A program made the translations under genes and the position numbers. Positions 54,468 to 63,320 of a stretch of 64,000 nucleotides of DNA are shown here, piece by piece; within the stretch, counting starts at the first letter, position 1; every line of letters begins with the position of its first letter. Below the pieces are notes generated by a model that saw nothing but the letters and a program-made list of their open reading frames with translations, was not told the origin of the DNA and did not search any database. Source of the stretch: Stutzerimonas stutzeri (GTDB taxonomy: Bacteria > Pseudomonadota > Gammaproteobacteria > Pseudomonadales > Pseudomonadaceae); contig NZ_JYHV01000029.1 in assembly GCF_000952685.1 (NCBI RefSeq), positions 310,001 to 374,000 on the forward strand. The letters are read 5' to 3'.

Positions 54468-56850
54468 GCCAACCAAATCTCAAGAGGAACTGGCCGCCCT
54501 GTTCACGCAGGACCTGGTCACCGGCGTCGGCCGCAGCGTCAAGCACGACAGCGCGCCCAAGCACGTCACCGGCGAGGCGGTCTATGTCGATGACCGCCTG
54601 GAATTTCCCAACCAGCTGCACGTGTATGCCCGCATGAGCGACCGCGCCCATGCCCGGATCGTCAGCATCGATACCAGCCCCTGCTACAAGGTGCCGGGCG
54701 TCGCCATCGCCATTACATCGAAGGACGTACCAGGTCAGCTGGATATCGGCGCGGTCATGCCCGGCGATCCGTTGCTGGCCGATGGCAAGGTCGAGTACGT
54801 CGGCCAGCCGGTGATCGCCGTCGCCGCCGACAGCCTGGAAACCGCCCGTAAGGCGGCCATGGCCGCGATCATCGAATACGAAGATCTGGAGCCGGTGATC
54901 GATGTGGTCGACGCACTGCGCAAGAAGCATTTCGTGCTCGACAGCCATACTCACAAGCGCGGGGATTCGGCCGGCGCACTGGCCACCGCGCCGCGCCGCC
55001 TGCAGGGCAGCCTGCATATCGGCGGCCAGGAACATTTCTATCTGGAAACCCAGGTCTCCTCGGTGATGCCGACCGAGGACGGCGGCATGATCGTCTACAC
55101 CTCTACGCAGAACCCTACCGAGGTGCAAAAGCTGGTCGCTGAAGTGCTCGGCGTCTCGATGAACAAGATCGTCATCGACATGCGTCGCATGGGCGGCGGC
55201 TTCGGCGGCAAGGAAACCCAGGCAGCAGGTCCCGCCTGCATGTGCGCCGTGATTGCGCACCTGACCGGCCGCCCGACCAAGATGCGCCTGCCACGCATGG
55301 AAGACATGACCATGACCGGCAAGCGGCACCCCTTCTACGTCGAGTATGACGTCGGCTTCGATGATGACGGCCTGCTGCACGGTATCGAGATCGACCTGGC
55401 CGGTAACTGCGGCTACTCACCGGACCTTTCCGGCTCCATCGTCGACCGCGCCATGTTCCACTCCGACAACGCCTATTACTTGGGCGACGCTACGATCAAT
55501 GGCCATCGCTGCAAGACCAACCTGGCTTCGAACACTGCCTACCGCGGCTTCGGCGGCCCGCAAGGCATGGTTGCCATCGAGGAGATCATGGACGCAGTAG
55601 CGCGGCAGCTGGGCAAGGACCCGCTGGACGTGCGCAAGCGCAACTACTACGGCAAGACCGAGCGCAACGTCACGCCGTACTACCAGACCGTCGAGCACAA
55701 CATGCTCGAAGAGATGACCGCCGAGCTCGAAGCCAGCAGCGAGTATGCGAAGCGCCGCGAGGAGATCCGCGCGTTCAACGCCAAGAGCCCGATCCTCAAG
55801 AAGGGCCTGTCGCTGACCCCAGTGAAGTTCGGCATCAGCTTTACCGCCAGCTTCCTCAACCAGGCCGGCGCGCTGGTGCACGTCTACACCGACGGCAGCA
55901 TCCACCTGAACCACGGCGGCACTGAGATGGGTCAGGGCCTGAACACCAAGGTCGCGCAGGTGGTGGCCGAGGTGTTCCAGGTCGGTATCGACCGCATCCA
56001 GATCACCGCGACCAACACCGACAAGGTGCCCAACACCTCGCCGACAGCGGCCTCCTCCGGCGCCGACCTCAACGGCAAGGCCGCGCAGAACGCGGCGCAG
56101 ACCATCAAGCAACGCCTGATCGAATTCGCCGCGCGGCATTACCAGGTCACCGAAGAGGACGTGGAATTCAAGAACGGCCAGGTCCGCATTCGCGACCAGT
56201 ACGTCTCCTTTGACGAGCTGATCCAGCAGGCCTATTTCGGCCAGGTTTCGCTGTCGTCCACCGGCTTCTACCGCACGCCGAAGATCTACTACGACCGCAG
56301 CCAGGCACGCGGCCGGCCGTTCTACTACTTCGCCTATGGCGCGGCCTGCTCGGAAGTGATCGTCGACACTCTGACCGGCGAGTACAAGATGCTGCGCAGC
56401 GACATCCTGCATGACGTCGGCGCTTCGCTGAACCCGGCCATCGACATCGGCCAGGTGGAAGGCGGCTTCGTCCAGGGTATGGGCTGGCTGACCATGGAAG
56501 AGCTGGTGTGGAATGACAAGGGCAAGCTGATGACCAACGGCCCGGCCAGCTACAAGATCCCGGCGGTGGCGGACATGCCGCTGGACTTGCGGGTCAAGCT
56601 GGTGGAAAACCGCAAGAACCCGGAGGACACGGTGTTCCACTCCAAGGCCGTGGGTGAGCCGCCGTTCATGCTCGGGATTTCGGTCTGGTGCGCGATCAAG
56701 GATGCGGTGGCGAGCCTGGCGGACTACAAGGCCCAGCCGAAGATCGACGCGCCCGCGACACCCGAGCGGGTGCTCTGGGGTGTTGAGCAGATGCGCAAGC
56801 TGAAGCGGACGGCCGTCGCGGTCGAGGCAACGGAAACTACGCCAGCCTGA
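54460..56850 (+). CDS. xdhB: Xanthine dehydrogenase molybdenum subunit XdhB
   Basis: 796 residues. Binds the molybdopterin cofactor and oxidises hypoxanthine to xanthine and xanthine to urate. Seen: HVTGEAVYVDDRLEFPNQLH at the start, the Moco motif MGGGFGGKETQAAGPA near 247-262, TAYRGFGGPQGM near 362, GGTEMGQGLNTKVAQV near 490 and VGEPPFMLGISVW with the catalytic Glu near 735. The ATG at 54460 gives MHKPTKSQEELAALF; the frame is open further upstream inside xdhA. Overlap with xdhA suggests coupled synthesis. xdhC follows 113 bp later. Confidence 0.95.
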   Translation: MHKPTKSQEELAALFTQDLVTGVGRSVKHDSAPKHVTGEAVYVDDRLEFPNQLHVYARMSDRAHARIVSIDTSPCYKVPGVAIAITSKDVPGQLDIGAVMPGDPLLADGKVEYVGQPVIAVAADSLETARKAAMAAIIEYEDLEPVIDVVDALRKKHFVLDSHTHKRGDSAGALATAPRRLQGSLHIGGQEHFYLETQVSSVMPTEDGGMIVYTSTQNPTEVQKLVAEVLGVSMNKIVIDMRRMGGGFGGKETQAAGPACMCAVIAHLTGRPTKMRLPRMEDMTMTGKRHPFYVEYDVGFDDDGLLHGIEIDLAGNCGYSPDLSGSIVDRAMFHSDNAYYLGDATINGHRCKTNLASNTAYRGFGGPQGMVAIEEIMDAVARQLGKDPLDVRKRNYYGKTERNVTPYYQTVEHNMLEEMTAELEASSEYAKRREEIRAFNAKSPILKKGLSLTPVKFGISFTASFLNQAGALVHVYTDGSIHLNHGGTEMGQGLNTKVAQVVAEVFQVGIDRIQITATNTDKVPNTSPTAASSGADLNGKAAQNAAQTIKQRLIEFAARHYQVTEEDVEFKNGQVRIRDQYVSFDELIQQAYFGQVSLSSTGFYRTPKIYYDRSQARGRPFYYFAYGAACSEVIVDTLTGEYKMLRSDILHDVGASLNPAIDIGQVEGGFVQGMGWLTMEELVWNDKGKLMTNGPASYKIPAVADMPLDLRVKLVENRKNPEDTVFHSKAVGEPPFMLGISVWCAIKDAVASLADYKAQPKIDAPATPERVLWGVEQMRKLKRTAVAVEATETTPA

Positions 56851-56963
56851 CGTAAGGTGGACAACGCTTTGCTTGTCCACCTTCAACGCAACATGATGTT
56901 TTCGGTGGAAGACGTTTCTCGGTCTTCCACGGGGCGGCCACCCGCACTACGAAGGACATATAC

Positions 56964-57812
56964 ATGAGCAATACCGCCTGGATCGACGCCCTCGCCGAAC
57001 TGCAACACAAAGGCGAACCCTGCGTGCTGGTGACCATCATCGAGGAGCGTGGCTCGACGCCGCGCAATGCCGGTTCGAAGATGGTGGTGAGCCGCGATCG
57101 ACTGTACGACACCATCGGCGGCGGCCATCTGGAATACAAGGCACAGGCGATTGCGCGGGAGATGCTTGAAAACCGGGTGCGTGATACGCGGCTGGAACGC
57201 TTTTCCCTGGGCGCGAGCCTCGGCCAGTGCTGCGGCGGCGCTACCGTGCTGCTGTTCGAGCCCATGGGCCAACCGCAGGCGCATATTGCGGTGTTCGGTG
57301 CCGGCCACGTCGGCCGCGCATTGGTGCCCCTGCTCGCCAGCCTGCCGTGCAAGGTGCGTTGGATCGATTCTCGTGAAAGCGAGTTCCCTGTGCATATCCC
57401 GGCGGGTGTCGAAAAGGTGGTCAACGACGAGGTGGTCGATGAAGTGGCAGAGATGCCTGCGGGCAGCTACTTCATCGTCATGACCCACAATCACCAGCTC
57501 GACCTCGAACTGACCGCAGCCATCCTTGAACGTAACGATTTCACCTATTACGGGCTGATCGGTTCGAAGAGCAAGCGCGCCAAGTTCGAACACCGTCTGC
57601 GCGACCGCGGCTTCCAACCGGAAACGGTGCAACGCATGCGCTGCCCGATGGGCATCGCTGAGGTGAAGGGCAAGCTGCCAATCGAAATTGCCGTGTCCAT
57701 AGCCGGTGAAGTGATCGCCACCTACAACGCCAACTTCGGTGAAAAGACCGTCGACGGTGAAAAGCCAGTGCCCATGCTTGTCCCTGCATCGCGCCGCTCT
57801 CAGACGGGCTGA
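56964..57812 (+). CDS. xdhC: Xanthine dehydrogenase accessory protein XdhC
   Basis: 282 residues. XdhC binds molybdenum cofactor, promotes its sulfuration and inserts it into the XdhB subunit. Seen: the N-terminal VTIIEERGSTPRNAGSKMVV, SLGQCCGGATVLLFEP with the paired cysteines, and a Rossmann-like AVFGAGHVGRALVPLL near 110. GAAGGA precedes the ATG at 56964. Third gene of the xdh operon. Confidence 0.93.
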   Translation: MSNTAWIDALAELQHKGEPCVLVTIIEERGSTPRNAGSKMVVSRDRLYDTIGGGHLEYKAQAIAREMLENRVRDTRLERFSLGASLGQCCGGATVLLFEPMGQPQAHIAVFGAGHVGRALVPLLASLPCKVRWIDSRESEFPVHIPAGVEKVVNDEVVDEVAEMPAGSYFIVMTHNHQLDLELTAAILERNDFTYYGLIGSKSKRAKFEHRLRDRGFQPETVQRMRCPMGIAEVKGKLPIEIAVSIAGEVIATYNANFGEKTVDGEKPVPMLVPASRRSQTG

Positions 57813-57935
57813 ACACGCGCCTCGCTCTCTTTCTGGGAGGCCCGTCACGCGGCGAACCGGCCATAGACTGGCCAGGCCGACAGCAGGCCTCCTACACAAA
57901 CGTCTTACCTCTATACAACGATTCCGAGACTCACC

Positions 57936-59243
57936 ATGCCCCAATCAAAAGCCTACCGTGCCGCCCTGCTCCACTGCCTTGCCGACCCGCGCGAGGTGGG
58001 CATCGAGCAATCCCATGAATATTTCGAAGACGGCCTGCTGGTTGTAGAGGATGGAAAGGTCGTCCAGATCGGCAATGCTGCTGACCTGCTTCCAACCCTG
58101 AAAGCCGGCACCGATGTGGTCGAGTACCCCGACGCGCTGATCACCCCCGGCTTCATCGATACCCACATCCACTACCCGCAGGTTGGGGTGATCGGCTCCT
58201 ACGGCACACAGCTGCTGGATTGGCTGGAAACCTATACCTTCCCCAATGAAGGCCGCTTTAGCGACATGGCCCATGCCCGCGAGCAAGCCGACCTGTTCCT
58301 CGGCGAGTTGCTGCGCAACGGCACCACCACGGCTCTGGTGTTCGGCACAGTACACAAGCAATCGGTGGACGCCTTCTTCGAAGCGGCGGAAAAGCTCAAC
58401 CTACGCATGATCGCCGGCAAAGTGCTGATGGACCGCAACGCGCCGGATTTCCTCACCGACACGGCCGAGTCCGGCTACGCCGACAGCCGCGAGCTGATCG
58501 AGCGCTGGCACGGCAAGGGCCGTCTGCATTACGCCGTCACCCCGCGTTTCGCCCCGACCAGCACGCCGGAGCAGCTCACCCTGGCCGGCAAGCTGTTCGC
58601 CGAATTCCCCGACCTGTACATGCACACCCACATCTCCGAGAACAAGCAGGAGGTCGAGTGGGTCAAGGAGCTGTTCCCCGAGCGCAAGGGCTATCTGGAC
58701 GTCTACGACCACCACGGCCTGATTGGCCCGCGCTCGGTGTTCGCCCACGGCATCCACCTGTGCGACGACGAGTGCAAACGCCTCGGTGAGACCGGCTCGG
58801 CGGTGGCCTTCTGCCCTACATCCAACCTGTTCCTCGGCAGCGGCCTGTTCGACCTGGCCAAGCTGGAAGGCCACGGCGTGCGGGTGGGTCTGGGAACGGA
58901 TGTCGGCGGCGGCACCAGCTTCTCGCAACTGCAAAGCCTCAATGAGGCCTACAAGGTGCTGCAGCTGCAAGGGCAGAAACTCGATGCGTTCAAGGCGCTA
59001 TACCTCGCCACGCTCGGCGGCGCACGCGCGCTGTATCTGGATGACAAGATCGGCAATCTGCAGCCGGGCAAGGATGCCGACTTCGTCGTGCTCGACTACA
59101 AGGCGACTCCGCTGATCGAGTACCGCCTGAGCCAGGCCACAACCCTGCAGGAAAAACTCTTCGCGCTGATGATTCTGGGTGATGACCGTGCGGTGAAAGA
59201 AACCTATGCCGCCGGGGTTTCGGTGCATCGAAAGACATCGTGA
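57936..59243 (+). CDS. guaD: Guanine deaminase
   Basis: 435 residues. Zinc amidohydrolase converting guanine to xanthine, which XdhAB then oxidises. Seen: PGFIDTHIHYPQVGVIGS with the metal HxH, TPRFAPTSTPEQL, HTHISENKQEVEWVKELF with the third histidine, FAHGIHLCDDE and the metal Asp in GLGTDVGGGTSFSQLQ. A CCGAGA ribosome site precedes the ATG. It is 123 bp after xdhC on the same strand, matching the P. aeruginosa order (PA1521-PA1524). Repeats follow it. Confidence 0.95.
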   Translation: MPQSKAYRAALLHCLADPREVGIEQSHEYFEDGLLVVEDGKVVQIGNAADLLPTLKAGTDVVEYPDALITPGFIDTHIHYPQVGVIGSYGTQLLDWLETYTFPNEGRFSDMAHAREQADLFLGELLRNGTTTALVFGTVHKQSVDAFFEAAEKLNLRMIAGKVLMDRNAPDFLTDTAESGYADSRELIERWHGKGRLHYAVTPRFAPTSTPEQLTLAGKLFAEFPDLYMHTHISENKQEVEWVKELFPERKGYLDVYDHHGLIGPRSVFAHGIHLCDDECKRLGETGSAVAFCPTSNLFLGSGLFDLAKLEGHGVRVGLGTDVGGGTSFSQLQSLNEAYKVLQLQGQKLDAFKALYLATLGGARALYLDDKIGNLQPGKDADFVVLDYKATPLIEYRLSQATTLQEKLFALMILGDDRAVKETYAAGVSVHRKTS

Positions 59244-59547
59244 ACAGCGGTACCAGGACTTGCTGATTGACCGTCTCGCCAGCGACGCAAGCTACAGGCG
59301 TGGCCGCGTGGATCGATAAAGCGTGATCCACCCTACGGCTCGGAGCCACAGCCGTGCGTAGGGTGGATGTCGCTTTTTACATCCACCATCGGGTCGCTCA
59401 GAGGCTCGACGGACGCGTGGATCGATAAAGCGTGATCCACCCGGCTCGGAGTCACAGCCGTGCGTAGGGTGAATGTCGCTTTTTTACATCCACCATCGGG
59501 TCGCTCAGGGCTCGACGAACGCGTGGATCGATAAGGCGTGATCCACC
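59244..59547. other. Intergenic region between convergent guaD and aztC-like genes
   Basis: 304 bp, mostly filled by the direct-repeat array at 59306-59553. No gene or T-rich terminator seen; the hairpins inside each repeat unit (GTGGATC...GATCCAC) may end both transcripts. Confidence 0.6.
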
Positions 59548-59553
59548 CTACGG
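59306..59553. repeat. Direct-repeat array, about 109-bp unit, 2.3 copies
   Basis: Unit 1 is 59306-59414, unit 2 59415-59520 and a partial third 59521-59553. Each starts GCGTGGATCGATAA.GCGTGA then TCCACCC, an inverted repeat that can fold as a hairpin, and units 1-2 continue with GCGTAGGGTG.ATGTCGCTTTT and TACATCCACCATCGGGTCGC, a second hairpin. Units 1 and 2 differ by a few substitutions and small indels. This resembles short dispersed intergenic repeats of Pseudomonas. The third copy overlaps the last codons of the aztC-like gene. Confidence 0.85.
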
Positions 59554-60420
59554 CTTGAGCGCTGCCATCAGCGTGTCGAGGTTGTGTTCAAACATACCCA
59601 GGTAGGTACTGGCCGGTCCGTCGCTGGCCAGCGCATCGGAATACAGGGTACCGCCAACGGTGGCGCCGGCCTCGTCGGCGATCTGCTCGATCAGCCGGGG
59701 ATCGCGAATGTTCTCCACAAACACTGCCCGTACGCCTTCGCTGCGCACCTGGCGAATCAAGGCCGCCACCTCGGCGGCCGATGGTTCGGCATGGGTAGAC
59801 AGCCCCTGTGGCGCGATGAATTTCAATTGCCAGGCTTGCCCCAAATAGCCGAAGGCATCATGGCTGGTTACCACCTTGCGCTGGCTGGCCGGCAGGCGGG
59901 CGATGCGGGCATCGGCGCGCTTGAGCAACGCATGCAGACGGCTCAAATAGTCCTCGCGACGCGCTTCGTATTCTTCCCGGTGGCTGGGGTCGAGCTGCAC
60001 GAGCGCCTTGGTGATGTTGCGCACGTAGATCTCGGCATTGTTCAGGCTCTGCCAGGCGTGCGGATCCGGCACCCGTTCGCCTTCTTCCTCAAGCATCAAC
60101 GGAACGACACCGGCGCTGGCGTCGATGCGCTTGCCAGTCGGTTCGCTGCTGGCCAGCAGGCGCTCCAGCCAAGGCTCGAAACCCAGGCCGTTGGCGACGA
60201 TAAGATCGGCACGCAACAGTGCCTTGGCATCGTCCGGGCTGGGCTCGTAGACGTGGGCATCGGCGTCGGCATCGACCAGATTAGACAGTTCGATACGCTC
60301 GCCGCCGACTTCACGGGTCAGGTCTTCAAGGATGCTGAAGCTGGTGACCACCTTGAGCCGCTCGGCCGCGTGCAGTGAGAGAGGCAGCCACAGGGCCAGC
60401 ACGATGAGCAGGTAACGCAT
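59548..60420 (-). CDS. aztC: Zinc ABC transporter substrate-binding protein (AztC-like)
   Basis: 290 residues. Cluster A-I periplasmic metal-binding protein. Signal peptide at 1-18 (MRYLLIVLALWLPLSLHA-AE). Zinc ligands by alignment to AztC/ZnuA: H56 (ADAHVYEPSPDD), H121 (DPHAWQ), H187 (VVTSHDAFGY) and D262 (GTLYSDAL). The segment VFVENIRDPRLIEQIADEAG and SDALASDGPASTY closely match what I recall of Paracoccus AztC. The His-rich loop that precedes DPHAW in ZnuA and AztC is absent; only EEEGERVP is there. GAGG precedes ATG 60420. Last gene of the operon; no aztD metallochaperone gene follows. Confidence 0.85.
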   Translation of the reverse strand: MRYLLIVLALWLPLSLHAAERLKVVTSFSILEDLTREVGGERIELSNLVDADADAHVYEPSPDDAKALLRADLIVANGLGFEPWLERLLASSEPTGKRIDASAGVVPLMLEEEGERVPDPHAWQSLNNAEIYVRNITKALVQLDPSHREEYEARREDYLSRLHALLKRADARIARLPASQRKVVTSHDAFGYLGQAWQLKFIAPQGLSTHAEPSAAEVAALIRQVRSEGVRAVFVENIRDPRLIEQIADEAGATVGGTLYSDALASDGPASTYLGMFEHNLDTLMAALKP

Positions 60421-60430
60421 GATGAACACC

Positions 60431-61294
60431 TCAGACGGTCATGGGTAAAGAAGGCGAGCGCAGCAGGCCTTGGACCGGCCCCGCCATCACCGAGAACAGG
60501 TAGAACGCGCCAGCCAAAAGCACGATGCACGGCCCGCTGGGCAGGCTTGCGTAGAAGGACAGCAGCAGTCCCAGCCACACGCAGATCGCGCCGAACAGTG
60601 CGGCCAGCGGCAATAGAACAATGAGACGTCGACTCCAGAAGCGCGCCGCAGCGGCAGGCAGCATCATCAGCCCGACCACCATCAGCGCTCCGATGGCCTG
60701 AAAGCCAATCACCAGGTTGAGCACCACCAGCGTCAGGAAGGCCGCATGCGCCAACGGCCCGAAGCGACTGATGCTGCGCAGGAACAGTGGATCGAAACTG
60801 TCCAGCGCCAGGGCGCGATAGCTCAGCGCAAGCACCACCAGGCTGAACACTGCGGTGCCAAGCATGCCGTACAGGGTTGTGGTATCGACCGCCAACGCCG
60901 AGCCGAACAGGAGATGCAGCAGGTCCAGCTTGCGTCCCGCCACCCCGAGCAGCAGCACGCCGCCGGCCAGCGAAATGGGGTAGAGCGCGGCGAGACTGGC
61001 GTCCTCGCGCAGCCCGGTACGCCGGCTGACCCAGGCTGCGGCACCGGCCATGCCAAGGCCAGCCACCAGCCCACCGGCCGTCAGCGCCGGCAGGCTCAAG
61101 CCGAATAGCCAGAACGCCAGCGCCGCACCTGGCAGGATGCCGTGCGCGATGGCATCACCGATCAGGCTCATCCGTCGCAGAATCAGAAACACTCCCAGGG
61201 GCCCGGCGCTGCAGGCCAGCGCCACCCCACCGATCAGAGCGCGACGCATGAACGCGAACTCACCGAAGGGCGCCCACAATATTTCCGGCGTCAC
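60431..61294 (-). CDS. aztB: Zinc ABC transporter permease (AztB-like)
   Basis: 287 residues with about eight membrane helices, ABC-3 (ZnuB-like) family. The GTG at 61294 overlaps the TGA of the ATPase gene (GTGA) and gives (M)TPEILWAPFGEFAFMRRALIGG; the open frame continues upstream inside the ATPase gene. Seen: VFLILRRMSLIGDAIAHGIL, the family hallmark, and GALMVVGLMMLPAAAARFWS. 10 bp before the binding protein gene. Imports Zn2+ across the inner membrane with the other two subunits. Confidence 0.87.
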   Translation of the reverse strand: MTPEILWAPFGEFAFMRRALIGGVALACSAGPLGVFLILRRMSLIGDAIAHGILPGAALAFWLFGLSLPALTAGGLVAGLGMAGAAAWVSRRTGLREDASLAALYPISLAGGVLLLGVAGRKLDLLHLLFGSALAVDTTTLYGMLGTAVFSLVVLALSYRALALDSFDPLFLRSISRFGPLAHAAFLTLVVLNLVIGFQAIGALMVVGLMMLPAAAARFWSRRLIVLLPLAALFGAICVWLGLLLSFYASLPSGPCIVLLAGAFYLFSVMAGPVQGLLRSPSLPMTV

Positions 61295-61962
61295 GCGACC
61301 TGCCCGAACCGTTGCCGGTCGGCGATGAACTGCCCGATCGGCGCAAAGATGCAACCACCGCGGGCAATCATCAGCGCCTCGCAGTGCTTCTGGCTCAGCC
61401 CGGCGAGGTTGTGGCTGACCCACATTAGCGTCCGTCCCTGCCGCTGCCAGTGCTCGATGTGCTGCCAGAGCAACCGTACCCCTACTTCGTCCAGCGCCGC
61501 CTCGGGTTCGTCGAGCAGCAGCAGCTGCGCATCGGTCAAGCTCAGACGAGCCAGCAAGGCACGCTGCAATTCGCCACCGGACAGGGCATGGAGTCCTTGC
61601 GTTTGCAGATCGAGCAACCCCCAATCCGCCAAAGCCTGGCGCAAGCGCATCCGCTGTTCGCTACGACCGATACGGCTGCGCCAGAGACCGGCACTGACTA
61701 GCTCGGCCAGACGAATCGGAAATTGCCGATCCACCTGCTGCTGTTGCGGCAGATAGGAAACGCCCCCCAGAAGCGGAACGCCCACCTCGATTCGCCCCGC
61801 CAGTGGTCGATCCAACCCGGCGATTACCTTGAGCAAGCTGCTTTTACCCGAGCCGTTGCCGCCGATAACGGCCGTCAGGCTCCCGGCTGGCAGCTTCAAG
61901 TCGAGGGGCGGCGTGAGCGCAGTTCCACCGGCGCCCCATTGCAAAGCATGGCATTCGATCAT
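61291..61962 (-). CDS. aztA: Zinc ABC transporter ATPase (AztA-like)
   Basis: 223 residues. Walker A VIGGNGSGKSSLLKVIAG near 35-52, signature ALSGGELQRALLARLS, Walker B LLLLDEPEAALDEV and H-loop MWVSHNLAGL. The ATG at 61962 with GAGG 6 bp upstream is preferred over an in-frame ATG at 62055. First gene of the operon and just downstream of a promoter with a Zur-like box, which supports zinc as the cargo. Confidence 0.85.
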   Translation of the reverse strand: MIECHALQWGAGGTALTPPLDLKLPAGSLTAVIGGNGSGKSSLLKVIAGLDRPLAGRIEVGVPLLGGVSYLPQQQQVDRQFPIRLAELVSAGLWRSRIGRSEQRMRLRQALADWGLLDLQTQGLHALSGGELQRALLARLSLTDAQLLLLDEPEAALDEVGVRLLWQHIEHWQRQGRTLMWVSHNLAGLSQKHCEALMIARGGCIFAPIGQFIADRQRFGQVA

Positions 61963-62075
61963 CGTAACCTCGCAGATTCGGGGTCCGTCCAGGCGCTCCG
62001 CAGTCGGGACCGGCTTCAGCGTTGCAGCGGAAGCCGGCGGCGGGTGGTCAGGCACTGGAGCGCCATGAATTTATT

Positions 62076-62090
62076 AGTTATAACATAACA
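62076..62090 (-). promoter_or_regulatory. Zur-like operator of the zinc transporter operon
   Basis: Minus strand TGTTATGTTATAACT fits the Zur core TGTTATAxTATAACA with one central and one edge difference. It overlaps the predicted transcription start and abuts the -10, so zinc-loaded Zur would block the promoter. It lies about 115 bp before the aztA-like ATG. Confidence 0.72.
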
Positions 62091-62118
62091 TTATACGCAT
62101 TGACCCGAACGCTTGCAA
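62090..62118 (-). promoter_or_regulatory. Sigma-70 promoter of the zinc transporter operon
   Basis: TTGCAA (62118-62113) and a perfect TATAAT (62095-62090) are separated by 17 bp on the minus strand. The start site should be near 62083. Confidence 0.72.
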
Positions 62119-62464
62119 CGAGGCGATCAGGCGAGATGGTGCTTTGAAATGGTCAATCGGAGGGGCAACACTTGGAACGACGTGAATGACTGGCAGGTAT
62201 CGCCAATTAGGCGTGCTACGACCTGAACATAAACCGTTAACGATCGACGCTGACACATCCCTCTCACGACGGAACGCTGGAATCGCCAAGCAACCTCCCC
62301 CGAGGCTGGGGGCCAAAGCAGGAGGTACGTCAAATCAGGGCAAGTGCGCCCTCACAGACGCAGCGGTACAGAACCAACTTTTGGCGGCAAATGCAGGGGC
62401 GCTCAGCTCGCAACGCCCTTAAGAGCTCCAAACCGTAACCGCCTCGAGCCAAAGCAGTGATGGC
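62119..62464. other. Intergenic region between the zinc operon promoter and the gntR 3' end
   Basis: 346 bp. Short frames on both strands (such as 62186-62422 plus) have no ribosome site or recognised protein. I see no inverted-repeat ends that would mark an insertion sequence, though a decayed element cannot be excluded. Confidence 0.45.
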
Positions 62465-63220
62465 CTAGCGGGCCGTACGAGGTTTTTTCTTTGCCAATGC
62501 CAAGTGCGAGAAGACCGCGTGCAGATCATCCGAAGCGCTGTCTTCGTCGAGGTTGAGCTTGCTGTCGATATGATCCATGTGATGCATCATCAGGCTTACG
62601 GCCTTGTCGCTGTCTCGCGCAGCGATGGCGTCGATCAGTTGGTTGTGTTCATCGAAGGAACAATGCGAGCGGTTGCCGCTCTCGTACTGGGCAATGATCA
62701 GCGATGTCTGGGAAACCAGGCTGCGCTGGAAACTCACCAACGGCGCATTCTTGGCCGCCTCGGCCAACTTGAGATGAAACTCGCCGGACAGACGGATGCC
62801 GGCGCCTCGATCACCCCGAGCGAAGCAATCCTGCTCGTCCGCCACCATCTTGCGCAGCTCCGCCAGTTGCTCGCTGCTGGCGTGCTGAACGGCCAGTTCG
62901 GTGATGGCGCGTTCTACCATTCGGCGGGCGAAAAAAATCTGTCTCGCCTCTTCGACACTGGGACTCGCGACGACAGCGCCCCGATTCGGTCGCAACAGCA
63001 CCACGCCTTCATGGGCCAGCCGCGACAATGCGCGACGGATGATGGTCCGGCTCACGCCGAAGATCTCACCCAGGGCCTCTTCGCTGAGCTTGGTACCTGG
63101 CGCTAGGCGTTGCTCAAGAATGGCGTCGAAAATATGGGCGTAAACGATGTCGTCCTGTGTCCCCGTCCGGGCCTTGCCGCTTCGTGTCGGCTTTTTTAGA
63201 GGCTGCAACTGTTCGTTCAT
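62465..63220 (-). CDS. GntR-family regulator (FadR/FCD type), likely purine-catabolism repressor
   Basis: 251 residues. N-terminal winged helix (about 22-90): IVYAHIFDAILEQRLAPGTKL, SEEALGEIFGVSRTIIRRAL, SRLAHEGVVLLRPNRGAVV. C-terminal all-helical FCD domain (about 95-225) with metal/ligand histidines in EFHLKLAEAAKN and MMHHMDHI. It lies divergently from the NCS2 purine permease and in the P. aeruginosa order (PA1519-PA1520-PA1521), so it probably responds to a purine and controls permease, guaD and xdh genes. Two TTGTnnACAA palindromes in the divergent gap are candidate operators. The ligand is inferred. Confidence 0.87.
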   Translation of the reverse strand: MNEQLQPLKKPTRSGKARTGTQDDIVYAHIFDAILEQRLAPGTKLSEEALGEIFGVSRTIIRRALSRLAHEGVVLLRPNRGAVVASPSVEEARQIFFARRMVERAITELAVQHASSEQLAELRKMVADEQDCFARGDRGAGIRLSGEFHLKLAEAAKNAPLVSFQRSLVSQTSLIIAQYESGNRSHCSFDEHNQLIDAIAARDSDKAVSLMMHHMDHIDSKLNLDEDSASDDLHAVFSHLALAKKKPRTAR

Positions 63221-63320
63221 GGTGACTCGCGTCGGAAATGTCGGCAGAACCGAACTTTACTGCCTTTCGGCATCCGGCTGGCAGTAGCCAGCGGCGAAAT
63301 ACGGAAAAAATTCGATATTT

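Noticed and set aside
55417..56886. 489-codon minus-strand ORF opposite xdhB
   Set aside because: Antisense shadow of a clear molybdenum subunit gene; repetitive Val/His/Arg composition.
62186..62422. Small ORFs on both strands between the zinc operon and gntR, considered as an insertion-sequence remnant
   Set aside because: No transposase motif, terminal inverted repeats or target duplication could be found by eye.
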